DNA of 64,000 nucleotides from Oenanthe sinensis. Taxonomy: Eukaryota > Streptophyta > Magnoliopsida > Apiales > Apiaceae. This document shows positions 33,701-45,364 of this stretch, one piece after another; positions within the stretch are counted from its first letter, which is position 1; every line of letters begins with the position of its first letter. The stretch is from contig JAPMAC010000197.1 in assembly GCA_028671895.1 (NCBI GenBank), positions 5,895,001 through 5,959,000 of the forward strand. Direction: 5' to 3'. Below the pieces are notes generated by a model. It ran no database searches and was not told where the DNA came from. It saw only the letters and a program-made list of their open reading frames with translations. The translations under genes were made by a program, and so were the position numbers.

Positions 33701-33904
33701 TCATGGTCCATCGTGGTTGTACAAACACCGAAGATAGTAGTTGTCCACCTTTAGCTCTTGAACCACTTCTTCCGACTTTTCGACTTGAACTTCTAGTTTA
33801 TCAATCTTCTCCTCCAACTCCCTAATCTTCTCTTTGAGCTCCTTCTTTGACAGATTTGGTGGGGAAGAAGCTTGTTGAGATGACTTATTCCATTTTATAA
33901 AATA
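33701..33904 (-). pseudogene. Short coiled-coil protein fragment
   Basis: The minus strand reads SSPPNLSKKELKEKIRELEE, then KIDKLEVQVEKSEEVVQELK and ends NYYLRCLYNHDGP at a stop at 33,701. The heptads are clear. The nearest ATG at 33,892 is in another frame and hits a stop after two codons, so a small deletion probably broke the start. A TATAAATA box on the minus strand at 33,965-33,972 and a leader-like spacer suggest it was once a small gene, perhaps belonging to the motif-rich region around it. Confidence 0.5.
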
Positions 33905-34460
33905 TTATGTACTAAGTAGAGTTTTTTGATTTTGTGTGATGATAAAATGGAGATGAATGTATGGTATTTATAGATGAAAAACAAGTCAAGAGCCAAGAGG
34001 TGCATTAGAGATTAATGGCTGAAGTTTGGAATACCGAGAAAGGCAGAATGAACGCAGATTAAAACCAACCGCGGTACAAGAAATCGGTTGTATTTATCAT
34101 TTTAATATGTTATATAATTTAAAAATATAGCTAATTTTGATATTTTTATATAAAATATTAATAATATTTAAAATAAATGGTTAGTTTTAGCATTCGGCGG
34201 TCGATTTTATATTTTTATTAAATTTATAAATATTTATTAAATTAAAGATATAACTATTTTAATATTAAAATAATAAACCAATTAAAAGAAAAATTAAAAA
34301 TGATTTTATAAAAATATTTTTGTAAAAGATACCCAGCTCAATTGCATTTCGAATTTATTTTAAATATTTACTACTTAATAACTAATTTACATAATTTAGG
34401 CATAATATTTTTTAATTAAATAAAATAAAATGGATGAGTTATAACCCACTGATGCGGTCA

Positions 34461-34672
34461 GTTTTGTAGCCGAAGAGATTAAACGCCACCGTATGAAGTC
34501 GGTCGATTTTAAGGCTAGTCCCTCGGTTTTACTAGATATCTAAATGGTAAAAAACAGTCAGTTATGGTTTTGTAGCCGAAGAGATTAAACGCCACCGTAT
34601 GAAGTCGGTGGATTTTAAGGCTAGTCCTTCGGTTTTTCTAGATATCTAAATGGTAAAAAACAGTAAGTTATG
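34461..34672. repeat. 106-bp tandem duplication
   Basis: The segment starting 'gttttgtagccgaagagatt' at 34,461 is repeated at 34,567 with few changes. Both copies contain the 'cggt' motifs described for the region. Confidence 0.85.
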
Positions 34673-34733
34673 GTTGTCATCGGTCGATTTTAATGACTTT
34701 ATAAAAAAAAACTTACTATCTTTGTGTAGAACC

Positions 34734-34991
34734 TGTTAGGATTTTAATCTAAACTATTATTTATTGTTTGGTTTATTTGTTTAACGGGTAGTTTGTGTTT
34801 GAATAAGTCAAGTCAGCTGTTAGCGTATTAGTAGCTGTAGGACTAGTTCAGTAGAAGCGTAGCTGTTTGTGCTTTCATTTGTAAAATAAGTCTGTAACGT
34901 GTAAACAACTTTCAGCAGTTTCATTAAATACAAAACGAGTTCATACTCAAACATATTTGTTTCTTGTTCTCTTATAAGTATATTTCCAACA
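34734..34991 (+). repeat. 5' LTR of copia element 1
   Basis: 258 bp. It lacks about 63 bp present in the 3' LTR between 'ttcagtagaag' and 'tgctttcatttg'. Elsewhere only about three substitutions are seen. Confidence 0.93.
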
Positions 34992-34994
34992 GTG

Positions 34995-35007
34995 TGGTAT
35001 CAGAGCC
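34995..35007 (+). other. Primer binding site of copia element 1
   Basis: TGGTATCAGAGCC, complementary to the 3' end of initiator tRNA-Met, three bases after the LTR. This is standard for plant copia elements. Confidence 0.95.
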
Positions 35008-35054
35008 ATAACCTGGTGACCACCGACGTATAAGCAAATTCACAGTCGCAGCAA

Positions 35055-38000
35055 ATGGAGTCCGGAAAAGGCAATAATGGTTCATTTGGGTTAAGCTATC
35101 CCATGCTCACTAAGACAAACTATACGGCGTGGGCTATGAAGATGAAGGTTTACATGCAGGCGCAGGGGTATGGGAAGCGACAGATCCTAAAGACAACAAG
35201 ACAGTGGTTGAAGACAAGCTTGACAAGCGAGCTTTGGCCGTTATCTACCAGGCAATTCCAGAAGATTTGTTGTTAACACTTGCAGAGAAGAAAACCTCTA
35301 AGGAGGCTTGGGAGGCTATCAAAACAATGTGCCAAGGTGCAGACAGGGTGAAGAATGCGAAAGCACAAACACTGAAAAGGGAATTTGAAGCTATGAATAT
35401 GAAATAAACAGAGCAACTAGATGAGTTTTATATGAAACTAAATGGCTTGGTTACGAATATCCGAGCCTTGGGAGAGAAAGTTGAGGAGACTTATGTGGTG
35501 AAAAAGCTGCTTAGAGCAGTCCCTTCGAAGTTTCTACAGATTGTTTCAGCTATCGAACAATTTGGAGATCTGGAAAAGCTAACAGTGGAAGAGGTGATCG
35601 GGTCGTTGAAGGCCCATGAAGAGAGAATCCGGGGACAGGTTGATGTCAACGAAGGAAAGCTGTTAATGACGGAGGATGAATGGAGAAAGAGGGAAAACAC
35701 CGAGGGGCAACTCTTTCTCTCAAGGGAAGAATGGCTTAAGAAATCAGGCAAGGAAGGAGGCCGGAGTAGTAATGAGAACCGTGGTAAAGACTGGGGGCGT
35801 GGAGGTTGAAGCAAAGTGAGGTGTTTCAACTGTGCTTTAATGGGACACTACGCCTCTAAGTGTCGAAAGCCACGACGAGACAGAGACGGAAAGCCAGAGG
35901 TAAACTTGACTCAGATTAATGATGATGAGCCCGCACTCTTGATGGCTGAGTGTGGAGAAAAACAAGGGGACGTAGTTCAGTTGCACGAAGGAAAAGTGCT
36001 TCCAGAAATTGGGAAAATGAGTGACCATAAGGGCGAGAAAAATATCTGGTACTTGGACAACGGAGCAAGCAACCATATGACAGGAGAGAGGTCAAAGTTT
36101 AAAGCGTTAAACGAAGGCGTGACAGGTCAAGTAAAGTTCGGAGATGGATCTACAGTGAACATCGAAGGGAAAGGTTCTGTGGCTTTCATGTGCAAGAATG
36201 GAGAAGTAAAAATTCTAAATGAGGTATACTTTATTCCCACTTTACGTAATAATATAATAAGCTTGGGACAACTATCTGAAAGTGGTAATAAGGTTATATT
36301 AAATGGTGAATTTCTGTGGATCTATGAGAATGATGGAAGATTACTAATGAAAGTCAAGAGGTCTTTGAATCGATTGTATAAAATCTGTATTGAAGAAAAC
36401 AGGGGTGTTTGCTTGCTAACAAAAGCAGAGGAGGTGTCTTGGCTATGGCACTCTAGACTCGGACATGTCAATTTTCAAGCGATGCAATATATGTGTAGTA
36501 ATGGAATGGCACACGGTTTGCCAAATCTGGTACACCCTAAAGAAGTTTGCAAAGGGTGTCTTCTGTCAAAGCAAACTCGAAGGCCATTTCCTTCAAAATC
36601 AAATTTTGTTGCAAAAGAACTTCTCCAACTAATTCATGGCGACTTGTGTGGACCGATTACGCCACAAACTCCAGCCGGAAGCAGGTTCTTTCTATTGTTG
36701 GTAGATGATCTTAGCCGAATGATGTGGGTCTTTACACTAAAATCAAAAGATGAAGTATTCACTATTTTTAAGAGATTCAAGGCAATGGTTGAGAAAAGCA
36801 AGGCAAATAAAATTCAGGTTTTTCGCACGGACAGAGGAGGAGAATTCAATTCTCAGGAATTCTCTTCGTATTGCAAAGATGCTGGTATCGTAAGGCATTT
36901 CACCGCACCTTACTCACCTCAACAGAATGGTGTCGTAGAACGACGAAATAGAACTGCAGTAGCTATGGCAAGGAGTCTATTAAAGGATAGAAAGATGCCA
37001 TCGTTCTTCTGGGGTGAGGCAATCAGGCATGCCATTTACGTGCTAAACAGATTGCCCACTCAAGCACTCTCAAAGGAAACTCCGTACGAGATGTGGAATG
37101 ACAAGAAGCCTCACTTTGATTTTTTAAGAATCTTCGGGTGTTTAGCTCACATGAAGTTACCTGCTGTTCATGTCAAGAAGCTCGACGATAGGAGTAAGCC
37201 CGTAGTGTATCTGGGAAAAGAGCCAGGTACCAAGGCTTACCGATTGTTCGATCCAAACTCAAGTACTGTGCACGTCAGTAGAGACGTAGTCTTTGAAGAA
37301 GAAAAGGGCTGGTCCTGGAACGAAGAAGAAGAAAATAGTATACACGCAAGTGGCACATTCGTTTTAGTAAACACCGAGGCACCTACAGAAAATGTTGACG
37401 ACAACACAGAAGATGTGAATGAAAACATCTTGTCAACACCGCAACCAAGTTCTGCATATACTCAAGGATCTCAGGGAGAAAGTGAAGCCAACACTGGTAG
37501 CTCAAGCAGTGCTGAAAGCGTACCAAGAAAATTCAGATTGTTGAGCGAAATCTATGATGTAACAGAAGAGATTGAGGCAGAAGAGGAGTTGATGTTGATG
37601 GGAATCGACGAACCTGTGACTTATGAACAAGCCGAAAAAGAAAAGGCTTGGAAGCTAGCAATGAAGGATGAAATCGAAGCTATAGAGAAGAATGATACCT
37701 GGGTATTGACAGACTTACTAGAGGGACAAAAACCCATCGATTTGAAAGGGGTTTACAAGTTGAAAAGGGATACTTGTGGCAAGATTGTGAAGCATAAAGC
37801 ACGGCTCGTAGCAAAGGGTTACGTTCAGCGATATGGAATTGATTATGAAGAAGTGTTTGCACCAGTCACAAGGATGGAAACAGTTCGTCTTTTACTGGCC
37901 TTGGCTGCGGAAAATGAATGGCAGGTGCACCATCTCGATGTGAAATCTGCATTTTTAAATGGGGATCTTCAAGAAGTTGTCTATGTAACACAACCAAGGG

Positions 38001-39144
38001 GATTAGAAAAGGGGGGGAAGAGCACAAGGTGTACCGACTTTACAAAGCTCTGTACGGCCTACGCCAAGCACCGAGGGCCTGGTACACACGACTAAGTAAG
38101 TGTCTAACTGATCTTGGTTTTGATAAATGTCCATTTGAACACGCAGTTTATATTAAGCATGAAGGGAATGAGACGTTGATTGTTGGCGTATATGTTGATG
38201 ATCTTTTGATCACGGGAACTAGTATGTCGAATATTGTCAAGTTCAAGGAGCAAATGAATAAGGAATTTGATATGAGCGATTTAGGCAAGTTGTCATACTA
38301 TATTGGAATTGAAGTTTACCAGGGGAATGGTTACATTGAGCTAAAGCAGACAGCCTACGCAAAGAAAATTCTTGAGAAAGCGGGGATGGGTGAATGTAAT
38401 TCAGTACGGTACCCTATGGAACCAAAAGTTCAGATGCATAAGGATGAGAATGGCAAGCTGGTAAATCCAACAGAGTTCAAGAGTTTGATTGGAGGTCTGC
38501 GATACTTGGTACATACAAGACCCGACATTGCATATTCAGTTGGGGTGGTTAGTCGTTTTATGGAGAAGCCAACAGTTCTTCACTTAAACGCAGTGAAACG
38601 AATACTTCGATATGTGAGAGGAACGCTGGAGTATGGATTGGTTTACAGTAAAGGGAAAGGAGACTATTTGTTGTCAGGGTTCTCGGATAGTGATCTTGCT
38701 GGAAACATTGATGATAGGAAAAGCACGGGAGGAATGGCGTTCTACTTAAACGAGAGTTTAATCACCTGGGTCTCTCAAAAGCAAAGGTGTGTAGCGTTGT
38801 CGACTTGCGAGGCAGAGTTTATGGCTGCTACGGCTGCTGCTTGTCAAGGCATTTGGTTGCATAAAGTTCTTAGTCAAATAGTTGATGTTCAACCTGGTCC
38901 AGTGGTTCTTTACATTGACAACAGGTCTGTGATTGACTTAACCAAAAATCCAGTCTTCCATGGTCGTAGTAAGCACATAGATATGCGATTTCATTTTATT
39001 CGAGAATGCGTGGAGCAAGGGTCAATTATTATAAAGCATGTGGCAACTGATGAGCAACGAGCTGATGTACTAACTAAGGCTCTGCATACTGCCAAGTTCG
39101 AGAAGATGAGATTGCTTCTGGGGGTGAAGAAATTGCAGACATAG
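35055..39144 (+). pseudogene. Copia gag-pol polyprotein with two stops and two frameshifts
   Basis: It starts at the ATG at 35,055 (MESGKGNNGSFGLSYPML). The frame shifts near 35,169, meets stops at 35,405 and 35,807, and shifts again at a run of seven G at 38,011-38,017. Order: Gag with a Trp-rich start; knuckle CX2CX4HX4C at 35,822-35,863; protease WYLDNGASNH near 36,050 (DNGA in place of the usual DSGA); integrase HHCC zinc region near 36,450-36,560, then D (36,641), D (36,830) and E (36,938), the last two 35 residues apart; reverse transcriptase with YVDD at 38,191-38,202; RNase H with SDSDLAG, STCEAEF and KHIDMRFHF; stop at 39,142. All catalytic residues survive, so loss of function is recent and due to very few lesions. 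Confidence 0.93.
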
Positions 39145-39152
39145 TTTAGATT

Positions 39153-39164
39153 AAGGGGGAGTTA
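39153..39164 (+). other. Polypurine tract of copia element 1
   Basis: AAGGGGGAGTTA lies immediately before the 3' LTR. It is a standard plus-strand primer tract. Confidence 0.85.
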
Positions 39165-39485
39165 TGTTAGGATTTTAATCTAAACTATTATTTATTGTTT
39201 GGTTTATTTGTTTATCGGGTTGTTTGTGTTTGAATAAGTCAAGTCAGCTGTTAGCGTATTAGTAGCAGTAGGACTAGTTCAGTAGAAGAGTGGGAGAAAT
39301 AATAGGAAGGTGGTGCTGTTTTGTAGCAACTCACCTCGCCTGGTAGCTATATTAGGATGTAGATGCTTTCATTTGTAAAATAAGTCTGTAACGTGTAAAC
39401 AACTTTCAGCAGTTTCATTAAATACAAAACGAGTTCATACTCAAACATATTTGTTTCTTGTTCTCTTATAAGTATATTTCCAACA
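39165..39485 (+). repeat. 3' LTR of copia element 1
   Basis: 321 bp, starting TGTTAGGATTTT and ending TTCCAACA, followed by GAACC. It contains about 63 bp missing from the 5' LTR. Confidence 0.93.
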
Positions 39486-39490
39486 GAACC

Positions 39491-39510
39491 ATTATATATA
39501 TATGTGTGTG

Positions 39511-39559
<49 letters not shown>

Positions 39560-41405
39560 GTAGTTAGAATCACTTATTTATGATCAAATATCAACCTCAT
39601 TTTTCCCCATATTTGGCTTGAAAGATATTTAAAATATATAGTTTTAATAACAAAAATATGATACGCGCCTAGAGAGAGAAAGTTAGCCAGAAAACCCTAA
39701 AGTTATAGTGAAATGACCCAAGAAATGGACGGTGACAGGTACCTTGGCATCAAAGATTAATGTTATGGAATAACTAACTCCATAACCTTGAGTATGAAAT
39801 AATTCTTAATTCTCAAATGATATTTGATTTTCCTCGTCTTCGTGTTGTTCATCATCTACCTCTCTATTAACCATTTCAATAGTTTCACCATCGTCATTTT
39901 AAAAAAATGTAGGTGTGATTGGCCGAATAGCTTGGCTGGGTGGTTTCACTATAACTTTAGGGTTTTCTGGCTCACACTTTCTGTATACCTATATATATAT
40001 GATGTGTTATGTAGGGCACCACAAAATATGTGGACCAGGCCTCTAGCCCAATTACACTAAGTCTGTATCATATTTTTATTAGTAAAATTTTATATTTTAA
40101 ATATCTTTCAAGACTAATATGGAAAAAAATCATGTAGATGTTTATATTTTTTTAAGTTTTCTTTTCAATTTCGAAAAGATGTTTAATTATAAATAATTGA
40201 ATAAATCTATCTATATATATCTATATATATATATATATATATATATGATGTCAATGGTACTAAATTAAGACTATTTTTAACTTCTAAAACTGTAAAAAAG
40301 ATAGGTTTACTTTTACGGAGTTTTAAATAAAATTTAACATTAAATTATGAAATATATATACTATTTTAAATTTTCAAATTTAGAGTTTTGAATCACATCA
40401 TTAATATATAAAATCTTGAAGTCTCCATGTCATAAGTGTAGACGGGAGTAGTAAGCCAAAACCCTTGAGTACTTTGAGAATTCTCTACAAAAACATGAAC
40501 TGAACCCTAAAACATATCTAAAATTATAACAACCTAAATAAACGAGTACTCCCATAACACTTCTCTGCTTCAAAAAATTCTACAAAACATAAATTACATC
40601 TTAAAAAACTATAATTAAAATAAACTAAATAAATATAAAATCTACCCTCCAAAATTCTTGGGGATTCAGAAAAACTACAAAACATAAATTAAAGCTAACA
40701 AAATCTAAAACTAAAATATGCCAATAGAAATTATACAAAATGCAAAATTTTGAATATAAAATATACCAAACTATATCATAAAAACATAAATAAATATCAC
40801 CTGAGAATCAACAATGATTTCATACTCAAGGTTATGGAAATTGTTATTCCCTAACAGTAACCTTTTATACCAAGGTATCTCTCACCATCCATTTCTTAAT
40901 GTCTTTTTTCCTTCAATTATCTATTTCATATAATGCTATTCATTCCTTTTTTAACTCATCAGTACTAAACTCTATGTTAGTGGCATTAAGTATAATCCTT
41001 TATAGTATCAAAGTGAATAAGTTACGCATACAAATATTTATATTATCATTAAAATCATCACTATTTTTATAAATATTAGTCTTTTAAATTATTATATTTT
41101 TGTAGCATTATATGTGATCATTAAAATATACATTAATTAGGGTTATATATAATAATTTGAAAATAAAATTAACAAATAAGATAACTGTTAAATTGAAGAT
41201 TTTTCAATTGTCTTATTTTCATGTTTCTGACTCCAGCTTGCTCCAACTGTGATAATATTATGGTGGTCGCCCAATCATCTCGTGTGACAAGAAGTATTGA
41301 GGCTACTATTCCTTTGTCTCACGTAGTTCCTCCTAATTATCCATTTCCAGGTGATTTTTTTGCATGTGGTGGAAGCACCGAGTCCTCCATTTTAATTAAA
41401 TATTG
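39491..41405. repeat. Second copy of the 25.55-27.25 kb segment
   Basis: After a TA/TG microsatellite (39,491-39,560) and a short stretch, the sequence from about 39,713 follows 25,553-27,245 almost base for base: reversed module 1, plain TA run at 40,205-40,245, A-rich stretch, truncated module 1, spacer, second module at 41,221-41,406. This is a segmental duplication within the window, now separated by about 14 kb. Confidence 0.75.
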
Positions 41406-41646
41406 ATTCATGAAACTAGCTAGCTTCAGAACAAAATTTTATTAAACTAATTATATATACCATATAATGTTTCCTATTAATTAAATATACATGTGATACA
41501 AAATTTTAAATTTGAAAATTTTAAATATCATATATATTTAAGAATTTATTGTTAAATTTTATTTATAACCTCCTAAAAGTAAACCTATTTTATTTACATT
41601 TTTAGAAGTTAAAAAGGGTCTTAATTTAGTACCATTGACAACATAC

Positions 41647-41699
<53 letters not shown>

Positions 41700-42115
41700 G
41701 GTCATTATTCTAGAGATAACACTCTTATATAGAGTTATCTAGAGAATTCTTCAATTCTAATATAGAATCTTATAAATAATTTTAAAATTTGATTCTACAC
41801 AAAAATGTTAATCATATATAATCTTCACAAAAAAAATTATTCATTAAAAAGTAAGCCAAAAAATGAATTTTTAAATTTATTCTACTGTAGAGTCACTTTG
41901 GGAGATTTGATTCTATTATAGAATCAGTAAATTATTTTTAAATTATGATGAGAGATTTTTAATATTTTTTCAAAGGAAAAATTTATATTACTTCATTTAT
42001 AATTTGTTTATACTTATATTTGATGAATAATGAGATAAATATATGTATTTTTTGTGTATATATAATGATTCTCTCTATAACTCTATATAAAAAATTATCT
42101 CTAGAATGCTACTCA

Positions 42116-42117
<2 letters not shown>
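41700..42117. mobile_element. Micron-like MITE in a (TA)n tract, copy 2
   Basis: Close match to 1,678-2,100, with the same flanking TA runs (41,660-41,694 and 42,118-42,150). Because it lies at the same place in the same repeat, it was probably duplicated with the repeat, not inserted again. Confidence 0.5.
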
Positions 42118-42154
<37 letters not shown>

Positions 42155-42964
42155 TTATAATTAATTATTTGTGATTAAATATCTTTACAAAATTGGAAAG
42201 AAAAATTCAAAATAATAAAAACATCAACCCCATTTTTTCCAATATTAGGCTTCATAAATATTTAAAATATATAATTTAAATAATAAAAACACGGACTAGT
42301 GTAATTGCGCTAGAGGCCAAGCCCACCACATCATATGTATATATAGGTAAATACAGAGAGTGAGCTGGAAAACCCTAAAGTACAAAGTTATACTGAAACC
42401 GCAGCCTGCTATGCGGCCAAGCAGGCCTACATTTTTAGAAAATGACTGTGGACAATCTGTTGAAATGGATGATAGAGGGGTAGAGGAAGACAAAAAGAAA
42501 ACGAGGAAAATCAAATATCATCCAAGAATCAACAATCATTTGATACTCAAAGTTATGGATATAGTTATTCCCTAAGAGTAACCTTTGAAGCCAAGGTACC
42601 TCTCACCATCCATTTCTTAGGTCCTTTTTTTCTTCTATTATCTATGCCATATAATGCAATTAGTTCTTTTTTTAATTGATCAATACAAAATTCTATGTTA
42701 GTGACATTAAGTATAATCCTTTTCCCTATATGAGTGTATAAGTTGCACATAGAAATATCTATATTATCATTAAAATATCACTCTTTTTATAATTACTTGT
42801 CTTTCATGTTATTATCTTTTTGTAGCATTATATGTGATAATAAAAATATATGTTAGTTTGGATTATGTATATTTATTTGAAATTAAAATTAACAAATAAG
42901 ACTTAACTACTAAATTGAAGATTTTTTATTTGTCTTATAATCATATTTCTTGTAATACATTGTA

Positions 42965-43180
42965 GTGTGGTGGAAGACCCCAGCTTGCTCCGACTGTGGC
43001 AATATTATGCGGAGCAACATTATAATTCAGGTCCCGCAATCATTTGGTGTGATAAGAAGTATTGGGGCTACTATTCCTTTGTCTCACGTAGATCCTCCTA
43101 ATAATCCAATTCGAGTTGCTTTGTTTGCATGTGGTGCAAGCACCGATGCCTCCATTTTAAATGTTGATTCAGGACACTAG
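42965..43180 (+). pseudogene. Family U second module
   Basis: Open frame with CSDCGNIM, VPQSFGV, IPLSHVDPP and LFACGA. One Asn of the consensus is Asp, and one Gly is Ala. See the copy at 28,447 for the family description. It has no recognised product. Confidence 0.45.
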
Positions 43181-43799
43181 CTAGCTTGATAAAATATTTT
43201 GATTGGGGTTGAAATCAGTGACTGAATTATAAAAGATTGATTTATTCTAAAAATTATAAACACACATTATTCAATTTCTATTTCATTCCATTTATTAGAA
43301 AATCATCTTTTTTTGTCAAGTTACCTTCAATTTAGACTATTTAGTGTGAGGATGTTTGCTAATATTTGGATTTGCATTTGCCTTTGCATTCTTGAAATTC
43401 AAAATCTTCTAGAAATAGTACTAGTAATGGGGCAGGTCCGCTAATTGCCGCATGTGGGGTTGTTCTGAAGGCACCTTCGTTTACTAATGCTGAGTTTGAA
43501 CGTTTAACATCTGTGGTGCGGAAAGTTGCTAGTTGTGGTAGTTAAGTGCTACAAGTTTAGGATTCACAGAATGTGACAGCAAGTGTTAATTCTTGTCTTT
43601 CTTTGACACTTGTAGTTCCTCCTAACTATGCTGCTCGGTTTGCATGAGGTGGAAGCACCGCAGCCTTCATTCCAATCAAAATGCATTATTATGCTAGCTA
43701 GGTTCCTGAATCAACATTTAAAATGGAGGCTGCGGTGCTTCCACCACATGCTTCCACCCCATGCAAACCAAGCAGCTGGCAATGGATAGTTATTAGGAG

Positions 43800-44063
43800 C
43801 TACGAGTTAAAAGGAAAACTAGAATTAAAACTTCCTGTCACATTTACTGAGTCCAGAACTTGTTGCACTTGAATACCCCAACCAGTATCTTCACGTGCTT
43901 CAGTCTCATGATTCTCATATGTTAAACATTTAAACTCGGAATTAGCAAACGAAGATGCCATAAGAACAACGGTACCTGCGGCAATGAGCGGAACTGCTAC
44001 ATTACTAATACTAATTCTAGAAGATTTTGAATTCCAATTATGCAAAGGCATATGCAAATCCAA
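43800..44063 (-). pseudogene. Family U third module, open copy
   Basis: The minus strand encodes VPLIAAGTVVLMASSFANSE, then CLTYENHETEAREDTGWG and VQQVLDSVNVTGSFNSS to a stop at 43,800. The frame is open for about 80 codons and acidic in the middle. The same reading recurs in altered form at 18,530-18,660, 28,930-29,030 and 53,280-53,390. It may be the last exon of the unknown gene behind modules 1 and 2. No family recognised. Confidence 0.4.
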
Positions 44064-44734
44064 ATATTAGCAACTATCCTCACAGTACAATATTCTAAAT
44101 TGAAGATAACATGACTAAAAAATAAGATTTCCGGATAAATGGGAATAAATAGAATTTGAATCATGTATGTTTGTAATTTTTAGAATAAATCAATCCTTTA
44201 TAATTTAGTTCCTGATTTCATCCTCAATCAAAATGTTTTATCAAGCTAGCTAGTTTCCTGAATCAACATTTAAAATGGTGGTCTTGGTGCTTCAACCACA
44301 TGCAAACAAATCAGCTGGAAATGGATAATTAGGAGGAACTACGTGAGATAAAGGAATAGTAGCCCCAATACTTCTTGTCACACAAGATGATTACCGGACC
44401 AGAATTATGCTGCTCACCATAATATTGCCTTGGAAGAAGCTCGGAGTCTGCCACCTTACTACAATGTAATAAAAGAAATATGAATATAAGACAAATTAAA
44501 AATCTTTATTTTAATAATTCCGTCTTATTTGCTTATTTTATTTTTAAATCAATATACATAATCCTAACATATGTTTCAATGATCACATATAATGCTACAA
44601 TAAGATAATAACTTGAAAGATAAATAATTATAAAAAGGATGATGATTTTAATAATAATATAGATATTTTTATGTGTAAATTATACACTGAGATAGTACAA
44701 ACGGTTATACTTAACGTCACTAACATGCAGTTTA

Positions 44735-45067
44735 TTATTGATGAGTTAAAAAAAGAACTAATAGCAATATATGGCATAGATAATAGAAGAAAAAAGGACC
44801 TAAAAAATGGATGGTGAGAGGTACCTTGGCATCAAAGATCATTGTTAGGGAATAACCTTCTCCATAATCTTTAGTATTAAATGATTCTTGATTCTCAGAT
44901 GATATTTGGTTTTCCTCCTCTTCTTCTTGTTCATGGTCTACCTCTCTATCAACAATTTCAACATATTCACCCTGGTCATTTTCAAAAAATGTAGGTGTGA
45001 TTGACCGCATAGCTACCTGGGATGGGGCTGCGCTTTCACTATAATTTTCCGGTTTTCTAGTTGGCAC
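44735..45067 (-). pseudogene. Family U first module, open copy
   Basis: The minus strand encodes AAPSQVAMRSITPTFFEND, then VDREVDHEQEEEEENQISSE and YSLTMIFDAKVPLTIHFLG. After that the frame turns hydrophobic and TTT-rich, as expected of intron readthrough. No ATG begins this frame. The Glu-rich run and the ordered flanks suggest a real exon in the ancestor. Product unknown. Confidence 0.4.
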
Positions 45068-45288
45068 TCTCTGTATACCGATATATATGATGTGTTAAGT
45101 AGGGCACCACAAAATATGTGGGCTAGGCCTCTAGCCCAATTAAATTATGCCCGTATCAACTTTTTATTATAAAAATTATATATTTTAAATATCTTTCCAG
45201 CCTAATATGGAAAAAAATCATGTTGATTTTTTTTATTTTTTTAAGTTTTCTTTCCAATTTCGTAAAGATATTTAATTATAAGTAATTG

Positions 45289-45362
<74 letters not shown>

Positions 45363-45364
<2 letters not shown>

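Larger units (their letters stand above)
32510..34733. other. AT-rich region with recurrent 'tcggtcgatttta' motifs
   Basis: Variants of 'atcggtcagtttta' and 'gtcggtcgattttaa' appear more than ten times in both orientations, concentrated at 33,240-33,470 and 34,190-34,690. Such clustering is typical of subterminal repeats of class II transposons. The right edge ends 'ctttgtgtag' close to the copia insertion, loosely like a decayed CACTA terminus. No left end was found, so no element is called. Confidence 0.35.
34734..39485 (+). mobile_element. Ty1/copia LTR retrotransposon, complete but mutated
   Basis: The element is 4.75 kb, with LTRs beginning TGTTAGGATTTT and ending TTCCAACA. GAACC is duplicated at 34,729-34,733 and 39,486-39,490. 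It has an initiator-Met primer site, gag with a knuckle, protease, integrase, reverse transcriptase and RNase H in copia order, and a polypurine tract. The 5' LTR is 258 bp, the 3' LTR 321 bp; the difference is a single indel of about 60 bp, otherwise the LTRs differ at only a few bases. The polyprotein has two stops and two frameshifts. The wording of gag and integrase recalls the Ivana/Oryco group, but this is from memory. Confidence 0.95.
41410..43690 (+). repeat. Left arm of the largest family U palindrome
   Basis: It contains a TA run, the MITE (41,700-42,117), module 1 (42,360-42,575), spacer, module 2 (42,965-43,180) and module 3 (43,430-43,640). The segment matches 1,455-3,230 closely, and continues into module 3, which unit 1 lacks. 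The junction at about 41,427 is where about 595 bp present at 27,253-27,848 are missing. Confidence 0.7.
43691..45362 (-). repeat. Right arm of the largest family U palindrome
   Basis: From the turn at about 43,690 the modules appear reversed in mirror order: module 3 (43,800-44,063), module 2 (44,250-44,440), spacer, module 1 (44,735-45,067), then a TA run (45,288-45,355). Each arm is about 1.5-1.7 kb. The outer part is cut off by the reverse solo LTR at 45,363. Confidence 0.7.
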
